From contig NC_088679.1 of NCBI RefSeq assembly GCF_950023065.1, positions 78,802,001-78,866,000 on the forward strand: DNA of 64,000 bases, read 5' to 3'. The translations under genes were made by a program, and so were the position numbers. Of this stretch, positions 34,291 to 45,757 are shown in pieces (the stretch's first letter is position 1; each line of letters begins with the position of its first letter). The stretch is from Planococcus citri. Its lineage: Eukaryota; Arthropoda; Insecta; Hemiptera; Pseudococcidae. Below the pieces are notes generated by a model. The model made no database searches. It was not told the origin of the DNA and saw only the letters and a list, made by a program, of their open reading frames with translations.

Positions 34291-35801
34291 CTGTGGAAAA
34301 TACATATAATATGAAATAAAATCATTGGTTTCGCGGCTAGACGCTCGTCCAATGGTAGTATGGACCACGCCCCACTTTCATATAATCGCGAATATGATAT
34401 AATATCATAGCGCAGGGCGTAGTATAGAGTTTAGACGACGACGTAACCTTTATTCACAGTAATACATATTTGCCAAGCGTACAGTGTCGATTCGGATTCG
34501 GCTTGTGGGTGGATGGGAGAGTTACACGTACCTACTCGTATATGAGAGCAAGAAGAAGAGCAAGAGCAAAAGCAAACGAGCGACGAAGCGAGTGGTTTTT
34601 TTTTTTTTGCTTGCTCGTTTGTTGGGCTATGTCTTTCTCCACAGCATATATATATGTTTTTCTCCCCGGTTTTTCTTCGCTATAGTGTGCGCTGGTGTGA
34701 GTGGCAATTTTGACGTTGTATACGCTGCTCGATCGGTGACGGTGATGAGAATAACGCGCGCGGGCACAGAGGCACTGCAGCAGAGGACAGAGGAGAAAAC
34801 TGTTGGGTATTTTGAAAGGGTGGCTACTTTACTCTTATCATTTCATATAGCTAACAACTGGGACTACTAGTGTATAGTACGATATAGTATATATAGTACC
34901 GAGGAAAACGTAATAATCAATAAAAGCGAGAGAGAACTTTGCCCTCTTTTTCTCCGCAGCAGAGCAGCACGGCTTGGCTGTGCCGGACTATACGGTGCTC
35001 GCCTTCGTCTGCTCGTCCAGCGGCGCTGGGGCTTCGGCTTCGGCTTCGGCGGCGGCGGCGGTGAAAGGTTATGTAAGAACCGCAAAACGACGAAAGACCA
35101 GAGATATGTACACGCAAGCGACCAACGAAGAAGACGGGGCCGGTGTGGGGTAGTAGATGAAAAGACCCGAGACCGGCGCTAGAGCCTTCATATCGACCTC
35201 CGCCCCGAGTCCGCCGACCGCCGCTTCGTGCTTTCACTTTGTCGTTTTAAGGGTTGAACGTATGACGTAATATAATATAATATCGCCGGCGAATGCTATT
35301 GGTTGCAAAAATGATAACCGGAGCGCCAACTCGTCCGCCCATTTTCAGGTATTTGAACTGCCTTTTAAATCCACCCCCCTCCTCGCCGTCCTTGCCACAC
35401 ACCTTCGACACCTTTACCCCCTATCTATCCGCCGCGTCCGTGTCCGCGTCCGCGCCGATGGTCCGTATTTTTTGCGGTCATTCTATAAATGTATCTATAT
35501 GTATAGATCTCTCCGCGCGAGATCCCCCCCCCCATTCGGCTACTTCAACGGTTTACTCGATATACCTTCACTTCAGCTCGCACAGGGTACCCCGGGCCCC
35601 GGCTTTCTTTCATTCGCTCGCTATCCTTCGCCCGATTATACTTCTTTTTCGCGTCGTCGTTCATCCATATTCCTCTTGCTGCGAACGATAAAGTTGAAAT
35701 TTTCCTCTGTTTTTTCTTCGAAATATATATATCTATACTATATAGCTATATAGGTATATCATAGATTATAGTGCTGCTTTGTACCACACCTTTTCGCCTT
35801 T
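33441..35801. promoter_or_regulatory. GC-richer, CpG- and GA-rich promoter-like region
   Basis: Contains a (GA)n run (34,253-34,288), palindromic TACGTACGTACG words (33,521-33,533), and a strongly G/C-rich block at about 34,950-35,240 (GGCTTCGGCTTCGGCGGCGG). Base composition clearly departs from the AT-rich flanks. This suits a transcription start region, possibly divergent. No complete coding frame with splice support was found inside; the longer frames on both strands are compositionally biased. Confidence 0.3.
34253..34288. repeat. (GA)n simple repeat
   Basis: About 18 uninterrupted GA dinucleotides. Such runs can bind GAGA-type factors in insects; here that is only a possibility. Confidence 0.9.
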
Positions 35802-36052
35802 TTATCCACGGGTTTTCTGCGATGCTTTCTTTCTTTTTGGTCTTTTTCGTGCCCCGTTTCTTTTCAGCTTTTTTCGCTGTCTTTGTTGATTCTTCTTTCG
35901 CTTCTCTTCATTTTTTGCAAATACATTTTTAGCGGTTTTTTCCATCTCGAAGAATGTTGTGCGCAGCGGATGATGCTTCGTTGCTAGATTTTCATTTATA
36001 TGCTCGTCTAATTTTTGTTGGATCGTGTAAGTGCAGGCTCGTTCCTTGATAC
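35802..36052 (-). CDS. Possible 3'-terminal exon, basic C-terminus, unidentified
   Basis: On the minus strand an acceptor-like ATTTTTTTGTATAG precedes 251 bp open to a stop at 35,802. The frame encodes IKERACTYTIQQKLDEHIN, then an FFEMEKTAKNVF block, then a strongly Lys/Arg-rich tail. The first half uses a mixed codon set (CGC, ACG, CCG) unlike the flanking AT-rich DNA, which favours coding. The basic tail lies in purine-rich DNA and could be fortuitous. It was not matched to a family. Confidence 0.28.
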
Positions 36053-36419
36053 CTATACAAAAAAATATTATGATCAATAAAGATGATTGACATAGGAGAC
36101 GTCAATAATATGCACATAGTCGAGAAGATCGAGATAAAATTGAAAAATTTGAGAGATTCGAGGTTCTTTTAAATGTCAAAATAGGTAGGGTACGCAGCAT
36201 ACGAATGAAATAAAAGCCAATTTCAACCTGAAAAAATACTAGAATGATTGATGAACTGTTTTCGAATTACATATTGCAGCAATGAAGGGAGAGAGGTAAA
36301 ATTAACTTCGAATGGTGTAAAATGAAGTATTACAAATAAAGGTGTATAGGTTGAATAATCTGTTTTTTTATTTTTTTTTTACCCAATTAACTCTGCAGTT
36401 AAAATCTAAATTCCTTCAA

Positions 36420-38400
36420 AAAATTTGAGAAGTTGAGGTGCCAAGAAAAAGAATTCCAGTTTTCACGCTATTATTAAAAATTAAAATCCTTAAAAAAAGG
36501 CGCGAAAATTAAGTTTTTCTGTCACTAGAAAGCTGCGAAGAGGGGTTGAAAAGTCGAAACGCTTCATAGAGCAGATCTAAGAAGCGAACCCTCCAGTTCA
36601 TGCCACCAACACCTCAGAACTCATTTTTCAGCTGCCGAAGTTGATTACAGCGATTTCAAGAGCGATTCCAGTATATGCTGGAGAAAAACTAATTTCTGCT
36701 GGAGGCTCCAAGTCTTCTCGAAAATGGTCGCACTCAATTCTGAAGGTCGATTTTAGGGTATAGACGAAGTGCGGGACAGTTTTCTCCAGAAATACGCGGT
36801 ACTGGAACTTTTATAAATTATGGAATATTTTTAAAAAATACACGTGTGAAGTCGTCATTTCGGATTCGCGATTTAACCTCCCTAATCGATTGAGAATATC
36901 GAACTTACGGTAGGGTTAAAATTTCAGCAGCTGAAGTTAATCACAGCGTCTTCTGAAGCAATTCCAGTGCGCTGGAGAAAAACTAATTTCTGCTGGAAGC
37001 TCCAGATCGTCTCGAAAATAGTGGCAATCGATTCGAGAGATCGACTTTAATATCCAAACCAAATCTTAGATTTTTTTATCTCGTGGTTTATCATCTTCAA
37101 GTATGAAAACCTCGTCAGTAAATTCGCCAAAATTCGAAAAATCAACTTCGGTGGCTGGAAATTTGGTTCCGAGGGGTGGGCGACGTGAACTTCCAGTAAG
37201 CCAAATTTCAGCCGAATTGGAGGTGACGAGGTTCCCTTGTAACTCATCCTCTGATTGTACTCGCAAAATTTTGGCCTTTCAGGTCAAGAGGGAGGAGGCA
37301 GCAATAACACCAAATCAGAAAACGTGAAAAATGACGCGAAAATGCAGTAAGTATTTCGTAACTGAAAGCAAAGAGAATGAAAATGGTCTAAAAAGTCGAA
37401 ATTTTGAAAACCCCCATCAAGAACACACTGTGAATGTGCAAATATTCAAATTTTAGCTTTCCAGGTCGATTTGAGGAAGCTCTAAAGATGGTACAAAATC
37501 AAAAACTGTGAAAAATTACATGAAAAACAATTTTCTGGAAACTGGGAAGAAATGGGGAGGGGGTTGAAAAGTCAAAGCCCCCCAAAAGGCTCATCATGAA
37601 AGAAGCACCCTGAGAATGCACATTGCAAAATTTTAGCCTCTTAGGTCAATTTGAGGAGGCTACAGAAATTAAACACCTTCAAAAATAAAGAAAAATGACG
37701 CGAAAATTAATTTTCAATACTGAAAAAGCGAGGGGTAAGGGCGGAAGTCGACCCCCTCTCCCCCCTCAAGTCAATTGAATGGAGAGGCGGTAGATGTATC
37801 AACAACATAAAATCAAAAACTGCAAAAAATGGCCCAAAAATAACCTTTTTCAAAACTGCAAAGAAGTGGAGGGGCGGGTTGAGTAATCGAATCTTCCATA
37901 CGCCCATCAAGATCACCCTGTGAATGCAAATTCCAAATTTCAGTTCCCCAGATCAATTTGATGAGCATCAAAAAACTTTGAAAAATTATTCGAAAAAAAA
38001 AACATTTCTTCTGTTAGGTATTGAAAAGAGATGGAAGCGGATGAAAAGCCGAAACCTCTAAATCTAGAGCATCCTCCGAATGTACATGCTAAATTTCATA
38101 CTCTTAGACTGTGGGAAGAAAATTCAAAACCATGAAAAATGACGCGAAAATCAATTGTTTTCAAGCTCAAGACTTACTAGAGAAAACTGTGGGAAGGGAG
38201 GAGAGGGGGGGGGGGGTGAAAAGTCGAACCCATCTAAATCTACCTACAGGTATGTATATTGTATGTATATCATATCTTAAACACTTTTAAAAAAATGATA
38301 ATGCTGAATATCAGCCTCCCAGATCAATTTGGTTTAAGAGAGAGAAGGGGGGCAAGCATTTTCGATGTCAAAAAACACGAAAAACCGACCCCCCCCCCCC
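36420..38400. repeat. Degenerate tandem repeats, units about 190-300 bp
   Basis: A block with GAGAAAAACTAATTTCTGCT and GGTCG...TTTTA occurs at about 36,628-36,757 and again at 36,926-37,052. From about 37,320 to 38,400 a related unit recurs with the words AAATGACGCGAAAAT, GAAAAGTCGAA, CCCTGAGAATGCA and GGTCAATTTGAGGAGGC. Copies are strongly diverged and irregular in length. G- and C-runs are frequent. Within it, 37,060-37,243 (minus) stays open after an AATCAG acceptor-like site, but three frames are open there at once, so it is not called as an exon. Confidence 0.6.
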
Positions 38401-38891
38401 CCTTGCTTGAAAACTCTGATATTTGAACACATTATACAACATTCGATTTTCTTTCGATCAATTCCAATTTTGATTTTTCTCACAATTTGAAGTGAAAATT
38501 AGGACCTGCGAGAAATTCAGGTCAAGGTCATTCCTACTCAACTCCCCCCCCCCTTCCCTCCATCGAACGACAGATCAACCCTGAATGTCAAACACGAGCA
38601 AAATCTGACATAATGACTCCGGTTGTTATGTTCAAAAAGTCCAGAGGAAAAAAACTCGAAAAAATAAATTATGAGATGTTTTTAAAATGTATGAAGATAT
38701 TGAAACGTATATTTTAGCCCCCCCCCCCCCACCCAAGGAGCGAGTAACTCAGAAGCTTTCTATTTCTAGCATCGGATACATCAGAGTTTTTCGGAAAATT
38801 TTCTTTCTTGATATGCTGCTCATCTTGAGATAAAAAAACGAATTTCAAAAAATTTAATGTAAACAACGTCGAAAACTGGAAAGCTCCCGAG

Positions 38892-39696
38892 TCACTCGTT
38901 CGGTTTTGGTTCCACTTCAAATTTTTCCACAATACCATAGAGAATTTTTTCTTTGCTATTAATAACACTGGAAATGGAAACCTCGAACCTTATACATGAA
39001 TTGATGCTAAAATATGGAAAATATGATGGATAGAAAATCCAACAATCGAAAAAAATGACAAATGATTTCATACCATAGATAGGCGACGAGTTCAAGTAGA
39101 GGAATACAGGCGCAGATAGTTTCCATTGTCGTAAAATCAATTTCGGTTTCCATCTTCCCAAAGTAGAGCTGAGCATTTTTTCTTCTCAATTATATGGATT
39201 TTGTATCATATACGACTTACACCTGGTACATGCAATAACCTGAAACAACAATAATTAATTTACTTTCGAATGAAATATTTTGATAAAACGAATGAAAATT
39301 AAGTATTAGATAATTGAAAATGAATTCAGGTACAAAAAAAAGTTAAGAAATGGTCAAAGATTCATTTTTTTAAAAGAAGAAATCGTATCAGGTATAATTC
39401 TAAGTTTTCTACAATAATTTTATCGGCCAAATAATACACCGAAATTGAAGACCTCTTTGTTCCGGGAAACGAAATATCAAAACACAAATGTAGGTAGCCT
39501 ATACTCGTCAAAATATCGATAAATAATGCAATGCAATATAATACTGATAACACATAGAACTAAAAAAGATGGCACTTGTCCATCAAAAGGGATCCAGGCA
39601 CCTACTCCAAACATTCACACAGCAAGTAGGTACCTTCGGCTATAGCTGTAAGTAACTATCAAGTTTGTAATGGCGAAGAAAACAGCAGAATGCCAT
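38892..39696 (-). CDS. Possible multi-exon gene for a small membrane protein, unresolved
   Basis: Several minus-strand pieces look exonic. An ATG at 39,696 in a favourable context opens a short frame starting MAFCCFLRHYKLD. An acceptor-like CATCTTTTTTAG near 39,560 leads to a strongly hydrophobic segment. An acceptor TTGTTTCAG lies near 39,240. A segment near 39,170-39,080 ends in the donor CTATG/GTATGA. A last frame ends EVEPKPNE and a stop at 38,892. A Cys-rich N-terminus followed by hydrophobic stretches suits a small multi-pass membrane protein. Alternative frames are also open, and the exon phases could not be joined into one protein, so this is only a pointer. Confidence 0.2.
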
Positions 39697-39699
39697 TTT

Positions 39700-41362
39700 T
39701 GGTCCAAGCTCTAATTGTACAATATCAAGTTGCGAAAAGGAAACGGAAGGTAACACGAACAAAACCAAGTGTAGAGCGCTTAATAATAAGAAGAATAATT
39801 ACAGTGCGAGGGTGCACAAGCGATGGCGCGGGGCGACTAAAAAGGAAACGGCCGCAATTAACAAACGATGCGCGCCGATGTGAAGGATCGGGGTAAGGAA
39901 TCAGGTAATGGCAGCGGCTACTTCAGATGACCGTTGTAAATCATGTTTAAAGTTTCAACTTTTCCCCCATTACCCGTTTCTTCGCCGGCATTCCTGCTCC
40001 ACTTCTAATCCATGGGTTTCTCATTGTAAATGTTACACTCTAACAACGATTCGGCCAACTTTATGTACTAAAACTCACCCTTTTTCTCCCTTTAATTTCA
40101 GCAAAATTAATTTAGATAAAAGAAAGAAGTGGACGAGAAAATCCTTCTATGTTTCCGAAACAATAACATCGTAATATATAGGGTGGCTGAAATTTATTGC
40201 ACGAACAGTTTTCATAAACTTTCGTATTTTACGTTTACCAGCAAAACGTACGGCGTTAATTTTCGGTCATGGTTACTCGCTACGTGAATGACTTCTTGTT
40301 AAAATATGCGATGCTTTGAAATTTCATTCGAATTGGATTAATTTTACTCCGATTGTTTCGGTTCGATGATTATTAAATCGAAGAGAATTTGAAACACGAA
40401 AGAGAACGAAATAGTAAACTAGACTGGAAATAAATATCAGGGGACTCTGATGATACTCACTCGTCACTCATCATAGCCATTTCTTCGAACAAGTATTTCC
40501 ATGTATAGCATAATGGTAACTAGTTTCCGGCAAAACGAAATCCACGTTCACGAACAATTAAAACTTCTTCATTTACGTGTGTCATTTCAATTTCAACGCA
40601 GGATACGTAACTTGAAGAAAAATTGAGTGATTGACCTAACAACACAACAAACGTTTAATAATACTGAACTTCGCTGACATGACATCAAAACTTGGAGCAA
40701 AACTACCTATACCGAAAGTGATTAATTCAAAGTATCAAACAAACATGTAAGAAAAGGAAAACTCACTCGAATCGATGCATTCATTAGTTCGGAATTTCTG
40801 TCGTTAAATTATAATCGATAGTCAATAGCTCAGCGGTATTTGGACTGGAAAATCTTGCGAGCATTTGTCTGCGTTTCGGTGGAAAATGTAGATCAATCAA
40901 GTCACGTAAGCAGAATATCACCGGCCGGCGGTGGCGGTAATAGCTTTTGTATAGATTCACGCTTTACTCTATTGACGACAAAGTTTATGAAATTATGATT
41001 ATCGGTTCATATATTCAGAGTTGAGTTTTCAAAATTTAAATTACCTTCAAATAATCATCTTCTTTCCGGTACTTCGAAATTTCAGTTCCACTGAATTTGG
41101 GATACCTATTCAACAGTTGGCTAGCGCGACCAAATTTCGTATTCAGCAAGATTTCGAAGTTGCAGAACTACCAGTTAACTCTTCTGTCTCTTCTAAACGT
41201 TTCACGATCACTTGCATATAACATAAAAGCAAATTTCAATAAACAATCAAACAAAATCGAGAAATAATTCACACGCGACACGAGTACGTAAGAAACGAGA
41301 GAAACACTCAAAAACACCTCAAGCAAAAATTCAAAATTGCAGAAAAAATGGTCGCGATTTTG
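39700..41362. other. Mixed non-coding DNA upstream of DCTN2
   Basis: Moderate CpG content, no credible gene. GC-rich patch CCGGCCGGCGGTGGCGG at 40,921-40,937. A tRNA-like A-box word (TAGCTCAGCGGTA, about 40,826) is not followed by a B-box or cloverleaf. Confidence 0.4.
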
Positions 41363-41372
41363 GTCACGTGAC
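41363..41372. promoter_or_regulatory. Perfect E-box palindrome upstream of DCTN2
   Basis: GTCACGTGAC is a perfect 10-bp palindrome with a CACGTG core, the site type bound by bHLH-zip factors (USF, MITF/TFEB classes). A CCAAT box (AACCAATCAG) follows at about 41,433. Both lie 440-510 bp before the DCTN2 start codon. The role is inferred from motif and position only. Confidence 0.4.
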
Positions 41373-41876
41373 GTAAATGAAGAATGTTGAACTCTTTTTT
41401 GTAGTGTAAACGTCATCAAAACTCAGACTACAACCAATCAGAAACACGCATTAAAATTTCAAGGAATGTTATTGGTTCTTTGTGATTTCTTTAAAATGGC
41501 TGTTTTGAACATTTTGTTATTTTTTTTCATGATGAGGTGCAATCCGAAGTAATCCATCATCAATAAACACTTTTTTACTGATAATGATAAAACACGAAAT
41601 TTTTTATTTTTCGAGATTAATAGCATTAATCAAATTAGAACTTATTTCATAAGTTTCGAAGCATAAATATTCGTCATTACATTAAATTCGCGACCGTTGG
41701 AAACCGAACTTTCGCCTCATCTTTCCGGTGGAAACGTTCAAAAATCGAACTAACAACTGGCAGAAAATTTAATCACTTCGTGGTGACGATGACGAAGAAG
41801 TGATAAGAATTGTTTCATTTTATTATTTTTTGCTCTCAAGTTTTTACTAATTTATTTGAAATTCATTTAATCTACC

Positions 41877-43724
41877 ATGGCCGATCCGAAGTATGCTAAT
41901 CTGTACGGAATTGTAAGTTCAACACTAATCTTTTATCGAAACTCCGAACCATAGGTAATCACTAATGAATTTTCCTTTTGTAATTAGGCACACGATCAAC
42001 CCGATGTATACGAAACCAGTGATCTACCCGAAGTTGACCAGATTACAGATATTTTCGAAGAAGTACGTAATAATTCCTCAATTTTGTTGATAAATGTTCA
42101 ATCATGAATGTTAACTATTGATACATATTTCAAAATGTAGAAATCCGAAGCCATCGAAAGACTTTCTATAAGTGGGCCAGATGCATTCAATTTATTCAAA
42201 GGAAAAGAAGCCGATGCCACCACCGTTGACTTTTCTCGCGTTAGGAAATCACGCATTGGTAGCTATAATATCAGGTCAGTGCTCGTATTTCTTCTACTCA
42301 GTAATTCATCAATTACTAGTACAAATAGTAGATGAATCCTAATGTAAAATATCAATTCACAGATCACACGATTGGGAACTAGCTGCAGCGGATGAAGAAG
42401 AAACACAGTTACAAAAGTATAATCGTCTCAAATTAGAAGTGGAAAATCTCATTGCAGAAATATCTAGTTTTTCGGTAATATTTCTAACCGTTTTCTATAT
42501 TTACAATCTTTACTCTCGTATCATTAATGCTTTGATTCGCAGCAAAATAAAGAAAAAGATCTGACCGAGTTATCTGATAATCTACAAATTTCTACAAACT
42601 CTGCTCAAGATTTACTTAGTAAAATCGCTGATTTGAAATTGATTGAGAAAACTGGAAAGGGATCTTCAACGAGTGATTCTACTTCCGAAGGAACTCAGTT
42701 TATGTAAGTTTCCTATTCGTAAGCACGTAGTATAGAAAAAGTGAACTACGAACTAGCTAATTTTGATATTTTACATCTAGGAAATTAACGAATCATTTGA
42801 ACGGTTTACGAGAAAAATTAGAAAACAAAGAAATTCCAGAGAAAGAATTAAACGAAGTGAACGCTTGTGTAGAAAATACTGCTCAATTTCTGCTCAAACT
42901 GAAACCCAATCAGCGTACCATGTTGATAGCTCGATCGACAGAGTTAGAACGTAAAATCAGCAAACTGGAGAGTTTGATTGGATCCGGTGTCAGTTCTACC
43001 GTAAGTTGACATAATTTTTTCGGTTTTGAGCTCATTTATTCAAGATTTTAATTGGTATTTGCTGTTCTAGGTGCGTTTATGTAACGTTAACGTAGACGAT
43101 GGGCTGCTAAATTGTTGTCAGTGGATGGTAGCTAAATTATCTCTATTGGATTCGACTCAATTAGACGCGATGGAATGTAGAGTTGGTAATATAAATTCGC
43201 GACTTGAACAGATTCTATCTAATTTGAATTCCGCTGCTCAAGACACAGATAAAGATAAGAAAGTAAGTCAAAAACACGCGAGAGCGTTCAAAATCAAAAC
43301 ACACTGTTTATCTTTTTCTATGAATCTTCGTTATTTTCAGATCAACGAATTGTACGAATTATCTACCAAAGTCAAAGAGAAATCAGAATTGGTTCAAAAC
43401 GCAGTAGAACGAATGACAGCTTTGGAGTCTTTACATCAGCAAGGTGCGTACATTTTGATCCATTTTCCAAGACATCGTCTTGATCGTCTTGAAGATAATT
43501 TTCGTCTTATAATGATTGTTTTTTTTTTCGTTGCAGGTAAATTTACTCTGCAAACCATCAGTCATTTAGAAAAACTGCAAACCGAATTAGCTCAAAATTT
43601 AGCCAACAACGAAACTACATTGAATAACATCAAACAAAGCATGGCTGCAAATACCGAAACCATCAATAATAATATAGAATCTTTGAAGAAAAGAATCGAG
43701 GATTTGAAAAAACCGAAAAAATGA
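41877..43724 (+). CDS. DCTN2: Dynactin subunit 2 (dynamitin, p50)
   Basis: Dynamitin is a coiled-coil subunit of the dynactin shoulder, which links cytoplasmic dynein to cargo and to the Arp1 filament. Nine exons join in phase: 41877-41912, 41988-42062, 42141-42274, 42363-42474, 42543-42703, 42781-43000, 43071-43262, 43341-43443, 43537-43724. They give 406 residues, close to the usual length of about 400. The N-terminus MADPKYANLYGI followed by QPDVYETSDLPE is the family hallmark. Heptad-rich coiled-coil segments follow (about residues 90-150, 175-240 and 300-400), with the C-terminus ending RIEDLKKPKK. All introns are GT-AG and 57-97 bp. Start choice: the first ATG has an ACC context and begins the conserved N-terminus. 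It appears intact and converges on GTF2H2. Confidence 0.96.
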
Positions 43725-44024
43725 TTTATCTAGTTCCGAGTTGAGCTTTTTTAATTACTCTTTGTTTCGTCAGTCGTTTTATCAACGATTCGATGCTGAA
43801 AGTTTTATGTATCTGTATTCTTCAATGAGCAAATCGTTAAATGCATTATTGCTCAAGTTCGATACAGTATTTTATTAAACTCCTTAAATCGCGGAGAATT
43901 AATTTATTCGTAATCCATTCGCTTATTCCTTTCCTGCCGTAAAATCACCTGTAAATTTACAGCGATACAACTTTCTAATTACGTACTTTTATCGCATTTA
44001 TACTTCGTAATTGTGCCCGAATTA

Positions 44025-44030
44025 TTTATT
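44025..44030 (-). terminator. Putative poly(A) signal for GTF2H2
   Basis: First AATAAA on the minus strand after the GTF2H2 stop (196 bp beyond it). It lies inside the DCTN2 3' UTR. Confidence 0.4.
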
Positions 44031-44090
44031 TGAAATATAAAGTCAAGGGCAACTGTAAATTATAATATAGTTTTTTTAACATTTTACAAA

Positions 44091-44096
44091 AATAAA
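44091..44096 (+). terminator. Putative poly(A) signal for DCTN2
   Basis: First AATAAA on the plus strand after the DCTN2 stop at 43,724. It is past the GTF2H2 signal on the opposite strand, so the two 3' UTRs would overlap. Confidence 0.5.
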
Positions 44097-44225
44097 CGAG
44101 TTTACTTTTAAAGCATTCGTGATATATTTTATGAAATCCTGAGCAAATTATTCGATCCATTGAAACGGATTATTCATTATCGCAGATAGAAGATTGATGG
44201 TACGTAGAAGAAACCGATTAACATT

Positions 44226-45757
44226 TCATTTCGACGCTACAGCACATCCAGGACATACGTGTAACGAATTATGAATGAAATTATCACAATCTGGGCAGAA
44301 CATATTTTTGCATTCGTTGCAAACACTGATCTAAAATAAATATTGCATTCAGTCAAATTTCTTTACGAAGAGTGTACCCATCATATTGTGTTGATTTACC
44401 TGTTCGGTACTTTGCTGCAATTTGGTCATGCAGCCGTAACATTGGGCATTGGTATTGGGTGAATTTTCGATCTCTCTGAACGGATGTATAGGAATTAAAT
44501 GATGTAATGGACGTACAAGATGAGCGGAGGTAACCAACGTTATACCACAGGTTTTACATTCGACTGGTAGTTCGCAATATTTACTATTACATTGAGGGCA
44601 AAAGTAGCCGGTTTTGTTTGGAATTTTTGTTTCATTCAGGTGACTGTAGAGGAAATTTCCAACTAATATACTCAATCACGTAAAATAATAATAACAACGA
44701 AGGCAGTTTCAACATACCATAGACAATAAGTGATAGCTGGTAATCGTTCCAAGTGATGAGGGAATCCCATTTTGACACACGTTGCTTCGCAATCTTTATT
44801 AACAGATCGTGGTTTTACGTGACCCATTAGTAATTCTTGAAAATGAGTATCATCTAATACGATATGGTATTGTCCTGAGGTTTCGTTACATAAATGACGT
44901 AAAACATAAACTTCTGCACATAAACCGATCACCGAGCATTTAATTCCGTTGTTTTTTAAAGTCTGTAAGAAGAATAAGAAGAAGAAAACAATATTATAGA
45001 TTCATCAGAGACAAAAATGAATGAAAAAATCAAGAGACAGCACCTTTATGGTATCAATAACGTTGCCAGGATCACATGTCGTCAGACTGCCAAAAATCAC
45101 CAATATCTCTCGACTCGTATGCGAAGGTAACATTTTCATCGAACCGAGAGCTAATTCTAATGCATTCTGTAACGAAGATTCTCCAACGCAGTATGTATGA
45201 CTATTACAAGGTTCCAGACTTTGCAGATGTTTCTTAGCGTTACCGGACAAATCTGAAATTTTTTCAGCTCTTTTGTTACGAGTAGCTACAATACCCAATT
45301 GACTGATAGGATTTTGTTCCAAGAATTCTTGAATGAATTTATTCACGAGCTGTAAAAATAATTCATGAAGAGCATTCTTAAGGGTAAATTTTTCAATATT
45401 TTCATCGACTATTTACTTTCAAAGTGCAAATCTGTCGTGTTGGTTTTAAATCTTGATCGAGCATGGAATCTGAGAAATCGATTATGATGTTTAAATGTCT
45501 CATCATTCCCAATCTGACCACCTTCTCGACAACCACTTTCTTCTTTTTTTGTTCCAATAAGGAAAGCGACTCGGAGAGCACCGATAAACCCAAACCTCTT
45601 TCATTTTCTTTGATTTCTTCCCTAAAATGAGAACACCATGGTTATTAGAATTATAATAGTTCAGTTATTCGAGTTCCAAGTGAATCAGCACTTACCAGGA
45701 CTTCTCGTAGCCGGTTTCCCAGCGATATTCTTTGATATCGTTCATTTCTACGGTCAT
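44226..45757 (-). CDS. GTF2H2: TFIIH core subunit p44 (Ssl1 homologue)
   Basis: p44 is part of the TFIIH core; it binds and stimulates the XPD helicase in nucleotide excision repair and RNA polymerase II initiation. Six exons on the minus strand join in phase: 45757-45696, 45621-45417, 45349-45044, 44962-44718, 44643-44400, 44330-44226, giving 388 residues (family about 390-400). The start [20 protein letters not shown] is followed by a von Willebrand A-like domain (about residues 60-235, with [28 protein letters not shown] and SREILVIF). Then comes a C4 zinc motif ([20 protein letters not shown]) and a C-terminal RING-like Cys/His cluster ([13 protein letters not shown]...HVCPGC). All introns are GT-AG. 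It looks intact. It is head to head with MED23 and tail to tail with DCTN2. Confidence 0.96.

Noticed and set aside
34484..34870. 128-codon frame and several overlapping frames at 34-35.7 kb
   Set aside because: All frames on both strands are partly open because of base composition; the peptides are Lys/Ser or Pro/Arg-rich.
37060..37243. Minus-strand open segment ending DDKPRDKKI
   Set aside because: Three frames are open at once over the same bases and the segment lies in a degenerate repeat field, so openness is not informative.
40820..40900. tRNA-like A-box word TAGCTCAGCGGTA
   Set aside because: No B-box (GGTTCGA type) at the right distance and no cloverleaf pairing.
43071..43724. Single 217-codon frame across the end of DCTN2
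   Set aside because: It reads through two short introns (43,263-43,340 and 43,444-43,536) that have good borders; the spliced form gives the normal dynamitin C-terminus.
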